Source: Flaviramulus basaltis (GTDB lineage Bacteria; Bacteroidota; Bacteroidia; Flavobacteriales; Flavobacteriaceae). From it: a stretch of DNA of 64,000 nt. Positions within the stretch are counted from its first letter, which is position 1, and every line of letters begins with the position of its first letter. The notes below the pieces were generated by a model. The model saw nothing but the letters and a program-made list of their open reading frames with translations. It had not been told where the DNA came from and made no database searches. Positions 25,954 through 35,925 of the stretch are shown piece after piece. The stretch covers positions 434,001 through 498,000 of the forward strand of contig NZ_FPKV01000003.1 of the NCBI RefSeq assembly GCF_900114265.1. Direction: 5' to 3'. Both the position numbers and the translations under genes were made by a program.

Positions 25954-27276
25954 ATGAGACTATTTGTAATTTGTAGTATAAGCGTGTTTTTTCTGTTTTC
26001 TTGTTCTGATGAAGTTCAAAATTATCCTGTTGGTAGCGATTTTATTGAAAATAATATTAGTATAAAAATAATTGATACTTTCTCAATTAAAGCAGGGACT
26101 TTTAAGTTAGATTCTTTAATTACATCTAGCACTAATCGTATTTTAATAGGTAGTATTAATGATGATAACTTTGGCCATTTAATAGCTCAATCTTATTTTC
26201 AAGTTCGAAATTCAGATTTTTCAATAAATACAAATGCGGTATACGATTCTATAGGGTTAGTGTTAAATTATGATAAGTATTATTATGGAGATACTACTCA
26301 AGTCCAAACATACAAAGTACATCGTTTGCTTGAGTTTTTTGAACCCGAGGAAGGTGACGAATTTTATAATACTTCTAAATTAAAATATGATCAAGAATCT
26401 CTTGGTGAACTTTCCTTTATTCCCCGACCAAATAAAACAACAGATTCTTTATATATTCCTTTAAGACATGTGCTTGGAGAAGAAATTTTTAATAAAATTA
26501 GAAATAATGATATTAATAATACAGACGATTTTATTCAATATTTTAAAGGAATAACAATTATTCCTGATACATTATCTAGCAGCAATATTTTAGGATTTGA
26601 TTTTAAAACAAGCTCAAATTTAATAGATAATTCTAGTATGAGATTATTTTTTACTGAGGATATTGATGATAGTAGTGAAGGAAATAATCAAGTAATAGAT
26701 TTCTATGTTTCTTCATCTAGTAAACAATTTAATAGTATTCAAACCAATTTAAATAATACATTAATTAACAACTTTACCGATAACGAAACAATTATTCCAA
26801 GTAGTGAATCGAATAATTTAATTTTTGCTCAAGCAGGAACAGGAATTTCAGCAAGAATAGAAATACCAACATTAAAAGATTTAAATAAAATCTCAGAGCA
26901 AAGTTCAACTTTAAAAGCCGAATTAACCTTTAGCCCTTTAAATAATAGTTATGATGATACAAAACCTTTAATGGATTCATTGGCAGTATATGTTGTTGAT
27001 CATAAAAACAGGATTATAAATCAACTTACAGATATAAATTCTAATGTATGTTATGCCATTCTAAATCAAAATGATGATGAGTTTAATGAAAACACATTTT
27101 ATCGTATCGATATGAGCGGTTTTGTTGAGACTATTTTAAGCTCAACCTACGATTTAAACTATGCTTTAATGATACAGTTTATAGATTATGATAAAACAGT
27201 AAATAGTGTTGTGATTGAAAGCTTTGATGAAAAAAACAATAATATTAAACTTAGTGTAACATATTTAAACTACTAA
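25954..27276 (+). CDS. DUF4270 family lipoprotein
   Basis: A 440-residue protein with a lipoprotein signal peptide (MRLFVICSISVFFLFSC) and the DUF4270 pattern after it: VGSDFIENNISIKIIDTFSI, then TSSTNRILIGSINDDNFG. The family is Bacteroidota-specific, exported and of unknown function. The start is set at the ATG at 25954, because the upstream extension lies in the promoter. It is 11 bp before the next barrel gene and is probably cotranscribed with it. Confidence 0.9.
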   Translation: MRLFVICSISVFFLFSCSDEVQNYPVGSDFIENNISIKIIDTFSIKAGTFKLDSLITSSTNRILIGSINDDNFGHLIAQSYFQVRNSDFSINTNAVYDSIGLVLNYDKYYYGDTTQVQTYKVHRLLEFFEPEEGDEFYNTSKLKYDQESLGELSFIPRPNKTTDSLYIPLRHVLGEEIFNKIRNNDINNTDDFIQYFKGITIIPDTLSSSNILGFDFKTSSNLIDNSSMRLFFTEDIDDSSEGNNQVIDFYVSSSSKQFNSIQTNLNNTLINNFTDNETIIPSSESNNLIFAQAGTGISARIEIPTLKDLNKISEQSSTLKAELTFSPLNNSYDDTKPLMDSLAVYVVDHKNRIINQLTDINSNVCYAILNQNDDEFNENTFYRIDMSGFVETILSSTYDLNYALMIQFIDYDKTVNSVVIESFDEKNNNIKLSVTYLNY

Positions 27277-27287
27277 ATTAATTTTAA

Positions 27288-28523
27288 ATGAATAAAAAAA
27301 AACTATTGCTATTTTTTATAGTAATTACACAATTTTCTTTTGCACAAAATGATACTAGTACACCATACTCTTTGTTTGGTTTGGGAGTTGAAAATAAAAC
27401 GGCAACAGGTGGTTTAACAGGGTTAGGAAATACAGGAATAGCACAAAACAATGCAGAAGAAATAAACATATATAATCCAGCAAATCTAGGAAACATTCAA
27501 CAAAAATCTTTTTTATATGAATTTGGAATAAATGGTATGTACTCTACATTAAAAACAGATAAAATAAGCGAAAACACAAACGATTATAATATCTCACATA
27601 TAGCAATGGCATTTCCAATAAAGAAAAACTTTGGTATGAGTTTAGGGCTTTTGCCTTACACTAAAGTTGGGTACGATATTGATATAGAAAACACTATTGA
27701 AGGTTCTACACAAGAGTATTTGTCAAGAATAACAGGCTCTGGAGGATTAAATAGCTTCTATTGGGCAAGTGGTTTTAAAATTAAAGAGAAGTTATCTTTA
27801 GGATTAGATATATCCTACCTTTTTGGATCTATAAATCAAGAAACACAAATATATTACGAATCGTTAGTATCTATTACAGATGTTAATTATTACAAAGGAT
27901 TTAAATTTAAAGCAGGTTTACAGTATAGTTTAATTAAAAAGGAAAATAAAGAATTTACTCTTGGAGCTATAATCGAGTTACCAACAAGTTTAATTGGAGA
28001 TCAAACAAGAAATTCGTACAAAGAGTCTAGTAGTGGTGTTCAATTAATAATTGATGAAGAAATTGAAAATGAACTTGATAATTTTGAGCTTCCTTTTTTG
28101 TTTGGTTTTGGAATTACTACGATGCTAAATAAATCTATAACTACAAGTTTTGATTATAAAAAACTGAATTGGAATGATACAAACCAGTTTCAGAATAATG
28201 AGCGTTATACAAATCAAAGTATTTATGCCTTTGGTTTAGAATATTTGCCCACAAGAAATAGTAAGTACTGGGACAATGTTAAATACAGGTTTGGAATGAA
28301 CTATAACACAGGTTTTTTAAGTATTTCTGACCAAAAAATTGATAGTTATTTTGCTTCAGTAGGATTAGGTATGCCATTATCTGATAAAGCAAAACTAAAT
28401 ATTGCCTATTCTTATGGAAGAGAAGGAACAATAGGCAATAGTTTAGTACAGGAAAATTTTCATAAATTAACTATAAACCTAAGCTTTATTGGCGATTGGT
28501 TTAATAAAGGTAAGTATTATTAA
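27288..28523 (+). CDS. Outer-membrane beta-barrel protein (FadL/OMPP1-like)
   Basis: A 411-residue protein with a signal peptide (MNKKKLLLFFIVITQFSFAQ) followed by an N-terminal stretch SLFGLGVENKTATGGLTGLGNTGIA and many amphipathic strands with glycines and aromatics (FGMSLGLLPYTKVGYDI, KYRFGMNYNTGFLS). The NPANLG motif near residue 64 recalls FadL-type transport proteins (NPAG), but the match is weak. It probably forms an outer-membrane pore or channel and sits in one unit with the DUF4270 lipoprotein. Confidence 0.8.
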   Translation: MNKKKLLLFFIVITQFSFAQNDTSTPYSLFGLGVENKTATGGLTGLGNTGIAQNNAEEINIYNPANLGNIQQKSFLYEFGINGMYSTLKTDKISENTNDYNISHIAMAFPIKKNFGMSLGLLPYTKVGYDIDIENTIEGSTQEYLSRITGSGGLNSFYWASGFKIKEKLSLGLDISYLFGSINQETQIYYESLVSITDVNYYKGFKFKAGLQYSLIKKENKEFTLGAIIELPTSLIGDQTRNSYKESSSGVQLIIDEEIENELDNFELPFLFGFGITTMLNKSITTSFDYKKLNWNDTNQFQNNERYTNQSIYAFGLEYLPTRNSKYWDNVKYRFGMNYNTGFLSISDQKIDSYFASVGLGMPLSDKAKLNIAYSYGREGTIGNSLVQENFHKLTINLSFIGDWFNKGKYY

Positions 28524-28566
28524 TATTTTATAATCTTATGTTTTATTATTTAAAAGGCGAGCTAGA

Positions 28567-28986
28567 TTAAAATATAATTTTCATTTCTAAATCTTCTTTT
28601 AAATCAAATTTAGCTGATGCAAATTGAGGTGGGCCAAAAGTAGCAGGATTATTAGACATGCCGTATGATTCTTTTGGCATACCGTTATCTTCAAAATCCA
28701 TTCTATTATTATCATTTTCATCATGTAAAGCCATAATAGCATAAGTTCCTGCTTCAATATTTTTAAAAGTAACTTTTATTTTACCATCTACTATGTCGCT
28801 TTTTTCCATTTGAATACCTTGGCCTTTCATAAATGTATCTTCAGTATGAAGCGATAATATAACGTGACCGTTATTATTAGTAATATTTTCAATAGTAATA
28901 GTAATGGTTTTTTCGTTTTTTTCTTCTTGGGCATTGCTAAATGTTACTGATAATACTAATGCGATAATTAATGATAGTGTCTTCAT
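28567..28986 (-). CDS. DUF2141 domain protein, exported
   Basis: A 139-residue protein: signal peptide MKTLSLIIALVLSVTFSNA, then a beta-sandwich with ITIENITNNNGHVILSLH and GTYAIMALHDENDNNRMD, the DUF2141 signature. The acidic N/D-rich loop in the latter could bind calcium. It is predicted periplasmic, of unknown function, and monocistronic. Confidence 0.9.
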   Translation of the reverse strand: MKTLSLIIALVLSVTFSNAQEEKNEKTITITIENITNNNGHVILSLHTEDTFMKGQGIQMEKSDIVDGKIKVTFKNIEAGTYAIMALHDENDNNRMDFEDNGMPKESYGMSNNPATFGPPQFASAKFDLKEDLEMKIIF

Positions 28987-29103
28987 GATGTATGGTTTTA
29001 TTTGTTTAACAGTTTAAATATCTAACACTAATTGACGATTAAATAATTGTTATTACCCAATTGTAGAAATTAATTGATGAATTGTGGTTTTTAAGTAAAA
29101 ACC

Positions 29104-30435
29104 CTAAAGTAATCCTCTAGATTTAATTTCAAGATATTTGTTTATGGTATCTATGGTAAGATTTTCTGGAGTTGTGAGAATAGAATAGATGCCATATTTT
29201 TTTAGTTCACTAACTATTAATCGCTTTTCATAAGCAAATTTTTCGGCAATTACTTTATCATAAATATGTTGCACAGTTTCTGCCTTATTTTTAATTAAAT
29301 CATTTAACTCTGTGTTTTTAAAGAAAATAACAACTAATAAATGACTTTTTGCAATGGCTTTTAAATAAGGAATTTGTCTTTCTAAACCATCTAAAGTTTC
29401 AAAGTTCGTGTACATTAAAATTAGACTTCTTTGGGTAATATGCCTTTTAATATTACTGTATAACTTGCTAAAATCACTTTCAAAAAAATCAGTTTTAACA
29501 TTATATAGAGATTCTAAAATAAGTTGCATTTGCGAACTTCGTCTTTCGGCAACAACAATATTTTCAATACGTTTTGAAAATGAAAGCATACCAGCTTTAT
29601 CATGCTTTTTTAAAACCACATTACTTATAACCAAGGTTGCATTTATGGCATAATCTAAAAGGCTTAAACTATTAAAAGGCATTTTCATAATTCTACCTTT
29701 ATCAATAATAGAATAGACTGGTTGTGATTTTTCATCTTGAAATTGATTAACCATTAATTGGTTTTTCTTAGCTGTTGCTTTCCAATTTATGGTGCGTAAA
29801 TCATCACCTATAACATAATCTTTAATTTGTTCAAACTCCATAGAATGTCCAAGACGGCGTACTTTTTTAAGTCCGTATTCTAATGAATTTTGATTAATAT
29901 TTAAAAGTTCAAACTTTTTTAATTGTTTAAAACTTGGGTAAGTTGGCACCATAGTTCCAGGATCAAAAGTGAAACGTTTTGCAACTATTTTTAAGACAGA
30001 AGAAGCGTAAACGTTTAAGCTTCCAAAATAATATTCACCACGTTCGGTTGGTTTTAAATGGTACTGAATGGTTTTAGATTTCCGTGATAGAATACTATCT
30101 TTTAATTTAAAATCTCTGACTTGGAATTGCACAGGAATTTCATCAATAATTTCTAAATGAATAGTAATGGGGTAATTATTATTAATGTTTAATTCTATTA
30201 AGTTTTTATCACCATTTGATAATTTATCAGGCAAGATTCTCGAAGCTATAATCTTGTTACTTCCAATAAAAATAATGAGAAAGTCTAAAACAAATAGAAG
30301 AATAAGGACTAGAATAGAAAGTTGTGCAATATTAAATAAAACAGGAATGAAATAACTTAAAGCAAACAAAACCACAATGCCAATACCAGCATAGAAAAAT
30401 CGAGGTTGTATGTAAAATGGTTTAAAGAATTTCAA
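29104..30435 (-). CDS. DUF58 domain protein
   Basis: A 443-residue protein with two N-terminal membrane helices (about 14-34 and 37-56), a beta-rich middle and a von Willebrand A-like DUF58 domain containing YVIGDDLRTINWKATAK. DUF58 proteins accompany MoxR ATPases and are thought to be assembled or activated by them. It is the last gene of the five-gene operon running from 34476, 51 bp after moxR. Confidence 0.93.
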   Translation of the reverse strand: MKFFKPFYIQPRFFYAGIGIVVLFALSYFIPVLFNIAQLSILVLILLFVLDFLIIFIGSNKIIASRILPDKLSNGDKNLIELNINNNYPITIHLEIIDEIPVQFQVRDFKLKDSILSRKSKTIQYHLKPTERGEYYFGSLNVYASSVLKIVAKRFTFDPGTMVPTYPSFKQLKKFELLNINQNSLEYGLKKVRRLGHSMEFEQIKDYVIGDDLRTINWKATAKKNQLMVNQFQDEKSQPVYSIIDKGRIMKMPFNSLSLLDYAINATLVISNVVLKKHDKAGMLSFSKRIENIVVAERRSSQMQLILESLYNVKTDFFESDFSKLYSNIKRHITQRSLILMYTNFETLDGLERQIPYLKAIAKSHLLVVIFFKNTELNDLIKNKAETVQHIYDKVIAEKFAYEKRLIVSELKKYGIYSILTTPENLTIDTINKYLEIKSRGLL

Positions 30436-30486
30436 AATTTTGTTAATTGTTTTGTTTTCTGATTACTGTGACTTAAAACTGGCAAC

Positions 30487-31557
30487 TTACCTAGGTATTT
30501 CAACCGTTTCAATTATTTGTTTAATAATTTGTTTACTGGTAATACCTTCCATTTCGCGTTCTGGTGTTACAATAACCCTATGATGTAATACTGGAATAGC
30601 AGCACGTTTAATATCTTCTGGAGTTACAAAATCACGTCCAGTCATTGCAGCGAAAGCTTTACTTGCTTTTAAAATAGCAATGGAAGCTCTTGGTGATGCA
30701 CCTAAATATAAAAAGGGATTACTACGAGTAGCCACAATTAGTTGCGCAATATATTTAAGCAAATGTTCTTCAACTAAAACTTGGCTAACTAATTGCTGAT
30801 ATTCTGAGATTTGCTTAGCAGTTAAAAACGATGCTACTTCTTCTATTTTCACTTTTTCTTTTAATTGATGCTCTCTGGATATAATTTCTATTTCTTCATC
30901 TAAATTAGGGTAGTCAACATCAATTTTAAATAAAAAACGGTCTAATTGGGCTTCAGGTAATCTATAAGTACCTTCTTGTTCTATTGGATTTTGTGTTGCT
31001 AAAACCATAAAAGGAGAGTCTAATAGATACTTGTTTCCGTCAATGGTAATTTGTTGTTCTTCCATAACTTCAAACAAAGCAGCTTGCGTTTTTGCTGGTG
31101 CTCTGTTTATTTCGTCTATTAAAATCATATTCGAAAAAATAGGACCTTTTTTAAATTCGAATTCAGAGTCTTTTAAATTAAAAACTGAAGTTCCTAAAAT
31201 ATCACTTGGCATTAAATCTGGAGTAAATTGAATTCTACTAAATCCAACGCTTAAAGATTTGGCTAATAGTTTTGCTGTAATGGTTTTTGCAACTCCAGGT
31301 ACACCTTCAATTAAAGAATGCCCTTTAGCTAAAAGCGATGCAATAAGCATATCTACCATATCTTTTTGACCAACAATAACTTTACCAACCTCTTGTTTTA
31401 TTTTATTAACACTTTGTTGAAGCTCAGATAAATCCAAACGATTTTTAAATTGTAAATCTTCTGAATTTTTTAGTGAACTATCATCAATTGATGGTACAAC
31501 ATTTTCAGGTTTTGGAATAAACGCTTGATGGTCTTGTGGTTCTTTATTTTCCTCCAT
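30487..31557 (-). CDS. MoxR family AAA+ ATPase
   Basis: A 356-residue AAA+ ATPase of the MoxR type. Walker A is GVPGVAKT, Walker B is [22 protein letters not shown], with [22 protein letters not shown] (sensor 1 and arginine finger region) and the C-terminal lid. The 60-residue N-terminal extension is hydrophilic. MoxR proteins act as chaperones for the vWA/DUF58 partners encoded beside them. It starts 2 bp after the DUF4350 gene. Confidence 0.96.
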   Translation of the reverse strand: MEENKEPQDHQAFIPKPENVVPSIDDSSLKNSEDLQFKNRLDLSELQQSVNKIKQEVGKVIVGQKDMVDMLIASLLAKGHSLIEGVPGVAKTITAKLLAKSLSVGFSRIQFTPDLMPSDILGTSVFNLKDSEFEFKKGPIFSNMILIDEINRAPAKTQAALFEVMEEQQITIDGNKYLLDSPFMVLATQNPIEQEGTYRLPEAQLDRFLFKIDVDYPNLDEEIEIISREHQLKEKVKIEEVASFLTAKQISEYQQLVSQVLVEEHLLKYIAQLIVATRSNPFLYLGASPRASIAILKASKAFAAMTGRDFVTPEDIKRAAIPVLHHRVIVTPEREMEGITSKQIIKQIIETVEIPR

Positions 31558-31559
31558 AA

Positions 31560-32765
31560 TTATTTTGAATAAAATGCTTCAATATGTCTGTTTAGTTTTA
31601 CTAAGTTTTCCTCAAAAAACTCATTTTTACTCCTTAACCAATTTATATAATCAATAAGCTTTTTAATATCTTCTTTTTTCTTTCCGGTTTTAGATGCGAG
31701 TTTTTCTATGAATTCATCATTTAAAACCGAAGTATCTAAATTATAATCAGTTCTTATTTTTTCTAAAAAATACGTTATTTTTTTATTTATTAAGTTTTTA
31801 TGATCTTGAGTTTCGAAATATAAATTAGAAACTGTTTTAACAAAAGCTACGGTTGTGTTTTGCAAAGGTTTTATGATTTTTATGATACGTTGTCTGCGTT
31901 TTGCATTAAAAATCATGAATAAAATACCAAAAATAACGGCTGTATACCATGCCCACTTAAAAGATAATTGCTCTAAAAACCAACTTAGGTTCGATTCCTT
32001 TTCTGCCTCACCATTATAACCTGTTTGTATTTTGGTATAAGAATCAAAATACACATTGTTTTCTGGCAAATAGGAAATAATGCCTTCTACATATTTATAT
32101 CTATCATCTTTTAAAAGGTTGTAATTTGTAAAGGCTTTAGGCTCTAAATGGAGATAAATATTACCGCTACCAAAAGGGACTTGAATAAAATTAGCGTGTT
32201 TATAATCAATTTTAGAATGCCCTAATACTTTGTAATTTATAGAGTCAAAACGAGCAAAATAATTATCGCCAGTATTTTTGTCTATAATAATATCTTCTGT
32301 GTTACTATATTTTAAAGATTGATGTGAAATACTGTCTTTTTCATTTAAAACATAATCAATATCTATGTCTAGAGTATCATGAAGTTTTTGAGAAAAGAAG
32401 TAATCTGAAATAAACAACGTATTACCAGCATCAACAAAATTTAAGAGTTCATCAATAGAATCGTCTTCCAAATAGTCAGAATTACCAATAATAACAAAGG
32501 TTGCTTCAGCAACATGATCGCCATAACCATTTTCAACGTTAGCACTTAAATAACTTGCAGGTTGATGGTATACTGTTCTAATTTTTTGATTTTTAAAAAG
32601 TTTTGGTAATTCTTTATAAAATATACTAACACCGTAAGGTTTATTGCTTTTTTCATCAAAAGATTCTTCCCAATCTACAGTTTTAGTTTGCTTGATGCCA
32701 ATTGCCATAGCTGCAGCAACTATTAAAGCAATAATTATAATGATTAGAGGTAGCGCTTTCTTCAT
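31560..32765 (-). CDS. DUF4350 domain membrane protein
   Basis: A 401-residue protein with an N-terminal helix (PLIIIIIALIVAAAMAIGI), an extracytoplasmic DUF4350 domain (about 40-260; NKPYGVSIFYKELPKLF, then FVIIGNSDYLEDDSIDELLNFV) and a second helix near 270-290 (WAWYTAVIFGILFMIF), with a cytosolic tail. The middle resembles a GATase-like fold without an obvious catalytic triad. It overlaps the upstream DUF4129 gene by 4 bp. Confidence 0.9.
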   Translation of the reverse strand: MKKALPLIIIIIALIVAAAMAIGIKQTKTVDWEESFDEKSNKPYGVSIFYKELPKLFKNQKIRTVYHQPASYLSANVENGYGDHVAEATFVIIGNSDYLEDDSIDELLNFVDAGNTLFISDYFFSQKLHDTLDIDIDYVLNEKDSISHQSLKYSNTEDIIIDKNTGDNYFARFDSINYKVLGHSKIDYKHANFIQVPFGSGNIYLHLEPKAFTNYNLLKDDRYKYVEGIISYLPENNVYFDSYTKIQTGYNGEAEKESNLSWFLEQLSFKWAWYTAVIFGILFMIFNAKRRQRIIKIIKPLQNTTVAFVKTVSNLYFETQDHKNLINKKITYFLEKIRTDYNLDTSVLNDEFIEKLASKTGKKKEDIKKLIDYINWLRSKNEFFEENLVKLNRHIEAFYSK

Positions 32766-33490
32766 TTTTTTATCTGATTTAATAGCGTTACAAAATCATT
32801 TTTTGCCTTGTTGTATTGCTCTATATCAACAGGGAATTCACCATACCAGATGTAATTATATAGGTACGATGTGTATGCAAATTTATCACTAAAAGATGCT
32901 GTGTTTATTTCGTTTAAATATTCACTATTTGTTTTGTCATCTTCAAATTTTATATAGTTTTTTATACTTAAATTCTTTAAAACGAGTAGGTAGTAATATC
33001 GAATGGCAAGCCTGAAATTATTATCTTTTTCGGCATTAGTTATTAATGTAGTAATGTCTGTATTTTCAATATTTTCGGCAGTTATTTCCTCAAAATTATT
33101 GAGTCTTGTGCTTTGTCTTGATGAAAATAATCCAGAACCACCTTCGTTAAATAAAATATATGCTAAATAAATAACAGCTAAGGCAATGGCTAAATAAAAT
33201 AACCAACTTAAAGGGCCAAAGTCTATTGAGAAATCATCAGAATTGTTACGTTCTTTTCTACGGTCTTTAGCATTTTTATAATCTTCATATTCACCAGATC
33301 CAGATGGCGTTTCGCTTACTGTTTTTTTACCTTCATAATTATATTTATCACTAGAATAATGCTCTTTAAAATTATCATCAAATTGTCTTATTTGTTGAGG
33401 TTCTTGCGATGTATTTGTGCAAAAAATTAGCTGATAATTGCAAACCATTAAAACCCATAAAAAGTAAATATGTAGTTGGTTTGTTTTCAA
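32762..33490 (-). CDS. DUF4129 domain membrane protein
   Basis: A 242-residue protein: signal-like N-terminal segment, a polar linker (about 25-90), one membrane helix (WLFYLAIALAVIYLAYILF) and a C-terminal cytosolic DUF4129 domain with LAIRYYYLLVLKNLS and YIWYGEFPVDIEQY. It overlaps the genes on both sides by 4 bp, so the operon is translationally coupled. Confidence 0.88.
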   Translation of the reverse strand: MKTNQLHIYFLWVLMVCNYQLIFCTNTSQEPQQIRQFDDNFKEHYSSDKYNYEGKKTVSETPSGSGEYEDYKNAKDRRKERNNSDDFSIDFGPLSWLFYLAIALAVIYLAYILFNEGGSGLFSSRQSTRLNNFEEITAENIENTDITTLITNAEKDNNFRLAIRYYYLLVLKNLSIKNYIKFEDDKTNSEYLNEINTASFSDKFAYTSYLYNYIWYGEFPVDIEQYNKAKNDFVTLLNQIKK

Positions 33491-34476
33491 ATATTAGACA
33501 GATTTAAATGTGGATTTTGAGTAATTTCTTTCTGAATTTTATATGGATAAATTAAATAATAGTAGCTAATAATACTTAAGGTAATTAGAATAATTCCAAC
33601 CGATAACCAATGTGGCATAATATTAGAATAGCGCGTTATAAAACCTTCTAAAAAACCGGCTGACAAAGTAAAGGGAAAAGTGCTTATTAAAATTTTAATT
33701 CCCGTTTTAGCACCTATTTTAAAGGATGTATATCTAGAGTGTGTTGCAGGAAATAAAATACTTGCTCCAAGAATTAAACCGGCTGCAGCTTCTATAACTA
33801 TAGCAAATATTTCCATAGAACCATGAATCCAAATACCACGAACGCTTTCCCAAAATACACCTTTCTCATAAAAGAAATATTGAAAAGAGCCTAACATAAT
33901 GCAGTTTTTAAACATAATGTAAATCGTACCTATTCCTAAAAAAACACCTAATACAAAAGCAATAATACCAACTCTTAAATTATTAATGGTAATACCAATA
34001 AAACTTCCCCAATTACTACCGCTTTTATAAACGGCAACAGGATCACCTTTTTCAATATTTTCTAACGACATGTTTACATAATTATTTCCTAAAATAGAGC
34101 GCACAAATTCACCATCATTTGCTGCTGAAATAACACCTATAGATGTGAATACAAAAAATATAATAAAGGCTATGTATATGAATTTTCGATATTGGTAACA
34201 AATTAAAGGGACTTCAGTTTTCCAAAAACCAACAATTCTATTAGTGTCTTCACGTTTGGTTTTATAAATTTTTTGAAAAGCTTTAGCAGCTAATTGGTTT
34301 AAATAGATAATAACCTTGCTTTTAGGATAGTAGGTTTGTGCGTAGGCTAAATCGTTTATTAAATGAATGTATTGAGAAGCAAGCTCATCAGGATCTTTAA
34401 AGTCATTATTAAAGACAGCTTTTTCAAAACTTAACCATTTTTCTTTATTTTGCTTGATGAATGAAACTTCCCTCAT
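33487..34476 (-). CDS. SpoIIM-like (stage II sporulation protein M / DUF95) membrane protein
   Basis: A 329-residue membrane protein with about six helices and the DUF95 motifs GSFIGITINNLRVGIIAFVLG and GIWIHGSMEIFAIVIEAAAG. Bacteroidota do not sporulate, so the name reflects fold only. It is the first gene of the MoxR operon, and its 5' end contains the promoter of the divergent RDD gene (34454-34483). Confidence 0.92.
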   Translation of the reverse strand: MREVSFIKQNKEKWLSFEKAVFNNDFKDPDELASQYIHLINDLAYAQTYYPKSKVIIYLNQLAAKAFQKIYKTKREDTNRIVGFWKTEVPLICYQYRKFIYIAFIIFFVFTSIGVISAANDGEFVRSILGNNYVNMSLENIEKGDPVAVYKSGSNWGSFIGITINNLRVGIIAFVLGVFLGIGTIYIMFKNCIMLGSFQYFFYEKGVFWESVRGIWIHGSMEIFAIVIEAAAGLILGASILFPATHSRYTSFKIGAKTGIKILISTFPFTLSAGFLEGFITRYSNIMPHWLSVGIILITLSIISYYYLIYPYKIQKEITQNPHLNLSNI

Positions 34477-34483
34477 ATATTTG
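34454..34483 (+). promoter_or_regulatory. Promoter of the RDD gene (TTG-N19-TATATTTG)
   Basis: TTG at 34454-34456 and TATATTTG at 34476-34483 with 19 bp between them, 17 bp before the ATG. The -33 half lies inside the first codons of the divergent SpoIIM-like gene. Confidence 0.7.
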
Positions 34484-34500
34484 ATAAATTAAAATATAAA

Positions 34501-35220
34501 ATGTCAGAGTTACAAATTAACACGACCCAAAATGTGAAAATAATGTTCAATGCTGCAGGAGCAGGAGAGCGTTTGTTGGCATTCATTATAGATATGGCAA
34601 TTAAAATTGGCTATATGTTAGTTTTAAATTGGACGGTTGGCGCTTTCGATAATATGGATCAATGGTCTCAAATAGGAATTAATACTGTTTTAAGTTTTCC
34701 GGTAATGTTTTATACTTTGGTTTTAGAGTCGCTTTTAGAAGGGCAAACTATAGGTAAGCGTGTTATGAAAATAAGAGTAGTAAAAATAGATGGTTATCAA
34801 GCCTCTTTATCAGATTATGTGGTGCGTTGGTTTTTTAGAATTGTAGATATTTATATTTTGGGTATAGGTTTTTTTGTGATGATGTTTAATAAGAAAACAC
34901 AACGATTAGGTGATATGGCAGCCGGAACTGCAGTAATTGGTTTAAAAGATAGCGTAAATATTAATCACACTATTTTAGAAGATTTACGGGACGATTATCA
35001 ACCTTCTTATCCAAATGTTATTAGATTGTCAGATAACGATGCACGTATTATAAAAGAAACATTCACAGTTGCAAAAGCATCAAAAGATTACCAAACATTA
35101 ATAAAACTCCGCTCAAAAATAATTGAAGTTGTAGGTATAAAAAGTATGAAGCATAAAACCGATATGGAATTTATTGATGTTATTTTAAAGGATTATAATT
35201 TTTATACCCAGGACATGTAA
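34501..35220 (+). CDS. RDD family membrane protein
   Basis: A 239-residue protein with the RDD motif residues (GERLLAFIIDMAI near residue 23, then EGQTIGKRVMKIRVVK and NKKTQRLGDMAAGTAVIG) and about four membrane helices. The last 90 residues are soluble. RDD proteins are often found next to MoxR/DUF58/SpoIIM genes, as here in divergent orientation, and may take part in transport or ion homeostasis. It shares one base of its stop codon with the next gene's start. Confidence 0.9.
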   Translation: MSELQINTTQNVKIMFNAAGAGERLLAFIIDMAIKIGYMLVLNWTVGAFDNMDQWSQIGINTVLSFPVMFYTLVLESLLEGQTIGKRVMKIRVVKIDGYQASLSDYVVRWFFRIVDIYILGIGFFVMMFNKKTQRLGDMAAGTAVIGLKDSVNINHTILEDLRDDYQPSYPNVIRLSDNDARIIKETFTVAKASKDYQTLIKLRSKIIEVVGIKSMKHKTDMEFIDVILKDYNFYTQDM

Positions 35221-35822
35221 TGTTTTATACCATAGATATTTTAGGAACCATTGCTTTTGCAATTTCAGGAGTTTTAGTAGCTTTTAATAAAAAAATGGAT
35301 TTATTTGGCATACTAATTATAGCATTTGTAACCGCAGTTGGTGGCGGCACACTTAGAGACTTACTTATTGGAGACACCCCAGTTAGTTGGATGAGGGATA
35401 TTACATATACCTACGTTATTTTAACATCAGCAGTATTTGCAATTATTTTTAGAAGTAAAATTAACTATTTACGAACATCATTATTTTTGTTTGATACCAT
35501 TGGTATAGGTTTGTACACTTTGGTAGGTATAGAAAAAGGAATAAATGCAGAATTACACCCTATTATTTGTATAGCTTTAGGGACCATGACAGCAAGTTTT
35601 GGAGGTGTTATAAGAGACATTCTATGTAATGAAATTCCAGTAATATTCAGAAAAGAAATTTATGCTACAGCATGTATATTAGGTGGAATCACTTATTTTT
35701 TATTAAACGAATTACCAATAAAAACAAACATTGTTTTTGTAATTGCTGGTATTGTGGTAATCGCAACCAGACTATTAGCAGTGAAATTTAAAATAGCTTT
35801 ACCAAATATTTATAAAGAGTAA
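35220..35822 (+). CDS. Trimeric intracellular cation channel (TRIC/UPF0126) family protein
   Basis: A 200-residue membrane protein with two repeats of three helices. Each repeat carries a glycine-rich kink: VGGGTLRDLLIG in the first and FGGVIRDILC in the second. Prokaryotic TRIC proteins form trimeric potassium-type channels. The ATG overlaps the preceding TAA by one base (TAATG), implying coupled translation. Confidence 0.9.
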   Translation: MFYTIDILGTIAFAISGVLVAFNKKMDLFGILIIAFVTAVGGGTLRDLLIGDTPVSWMRDITYTYVILTSAVFAIIFRSKINYLRTSLFLFDTIGIGLYTLVGIEKGINAELHPIICIALGTMTASFGGVIRDILCNEIPVIFRKEIYATACILGGITYFLLNELPIKTNIVFVIAGIVVIATRLLAVKFKIALPNIYKE

Positions 35823-35830
35823 AATATTTT

Positions 35831-35915
35831 AGGCGTTACCCAAAGGGTCGGGCTTTTCAATACAATCTTTTTATTCGTTCCTCATAAAAAGGATTTCCTT
35901 TACAATCCCTAACGC
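35831..35915. repeat. Palindromic intergenic repeat
   Basis: An 85-bp G+C-richer block between convergent genes. It starts GGCGTTACCC-AAA-GGGTCGGGC and ends CAATCCCTAACGC, so the two ends carry GCGTTA inverted (GCGTTAcCC and, on the other strand, GCGTTAgGG), with an inner hairpin ACCC-AAA-GGGT. I recall very similar REP-like elements scattered between genes in many Flavobacteriaceae genomes. It could also serve as a bidirectional terminator here. Confidence 0.6.
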
Positions 35916-35925
35916 AAAACCAAGA

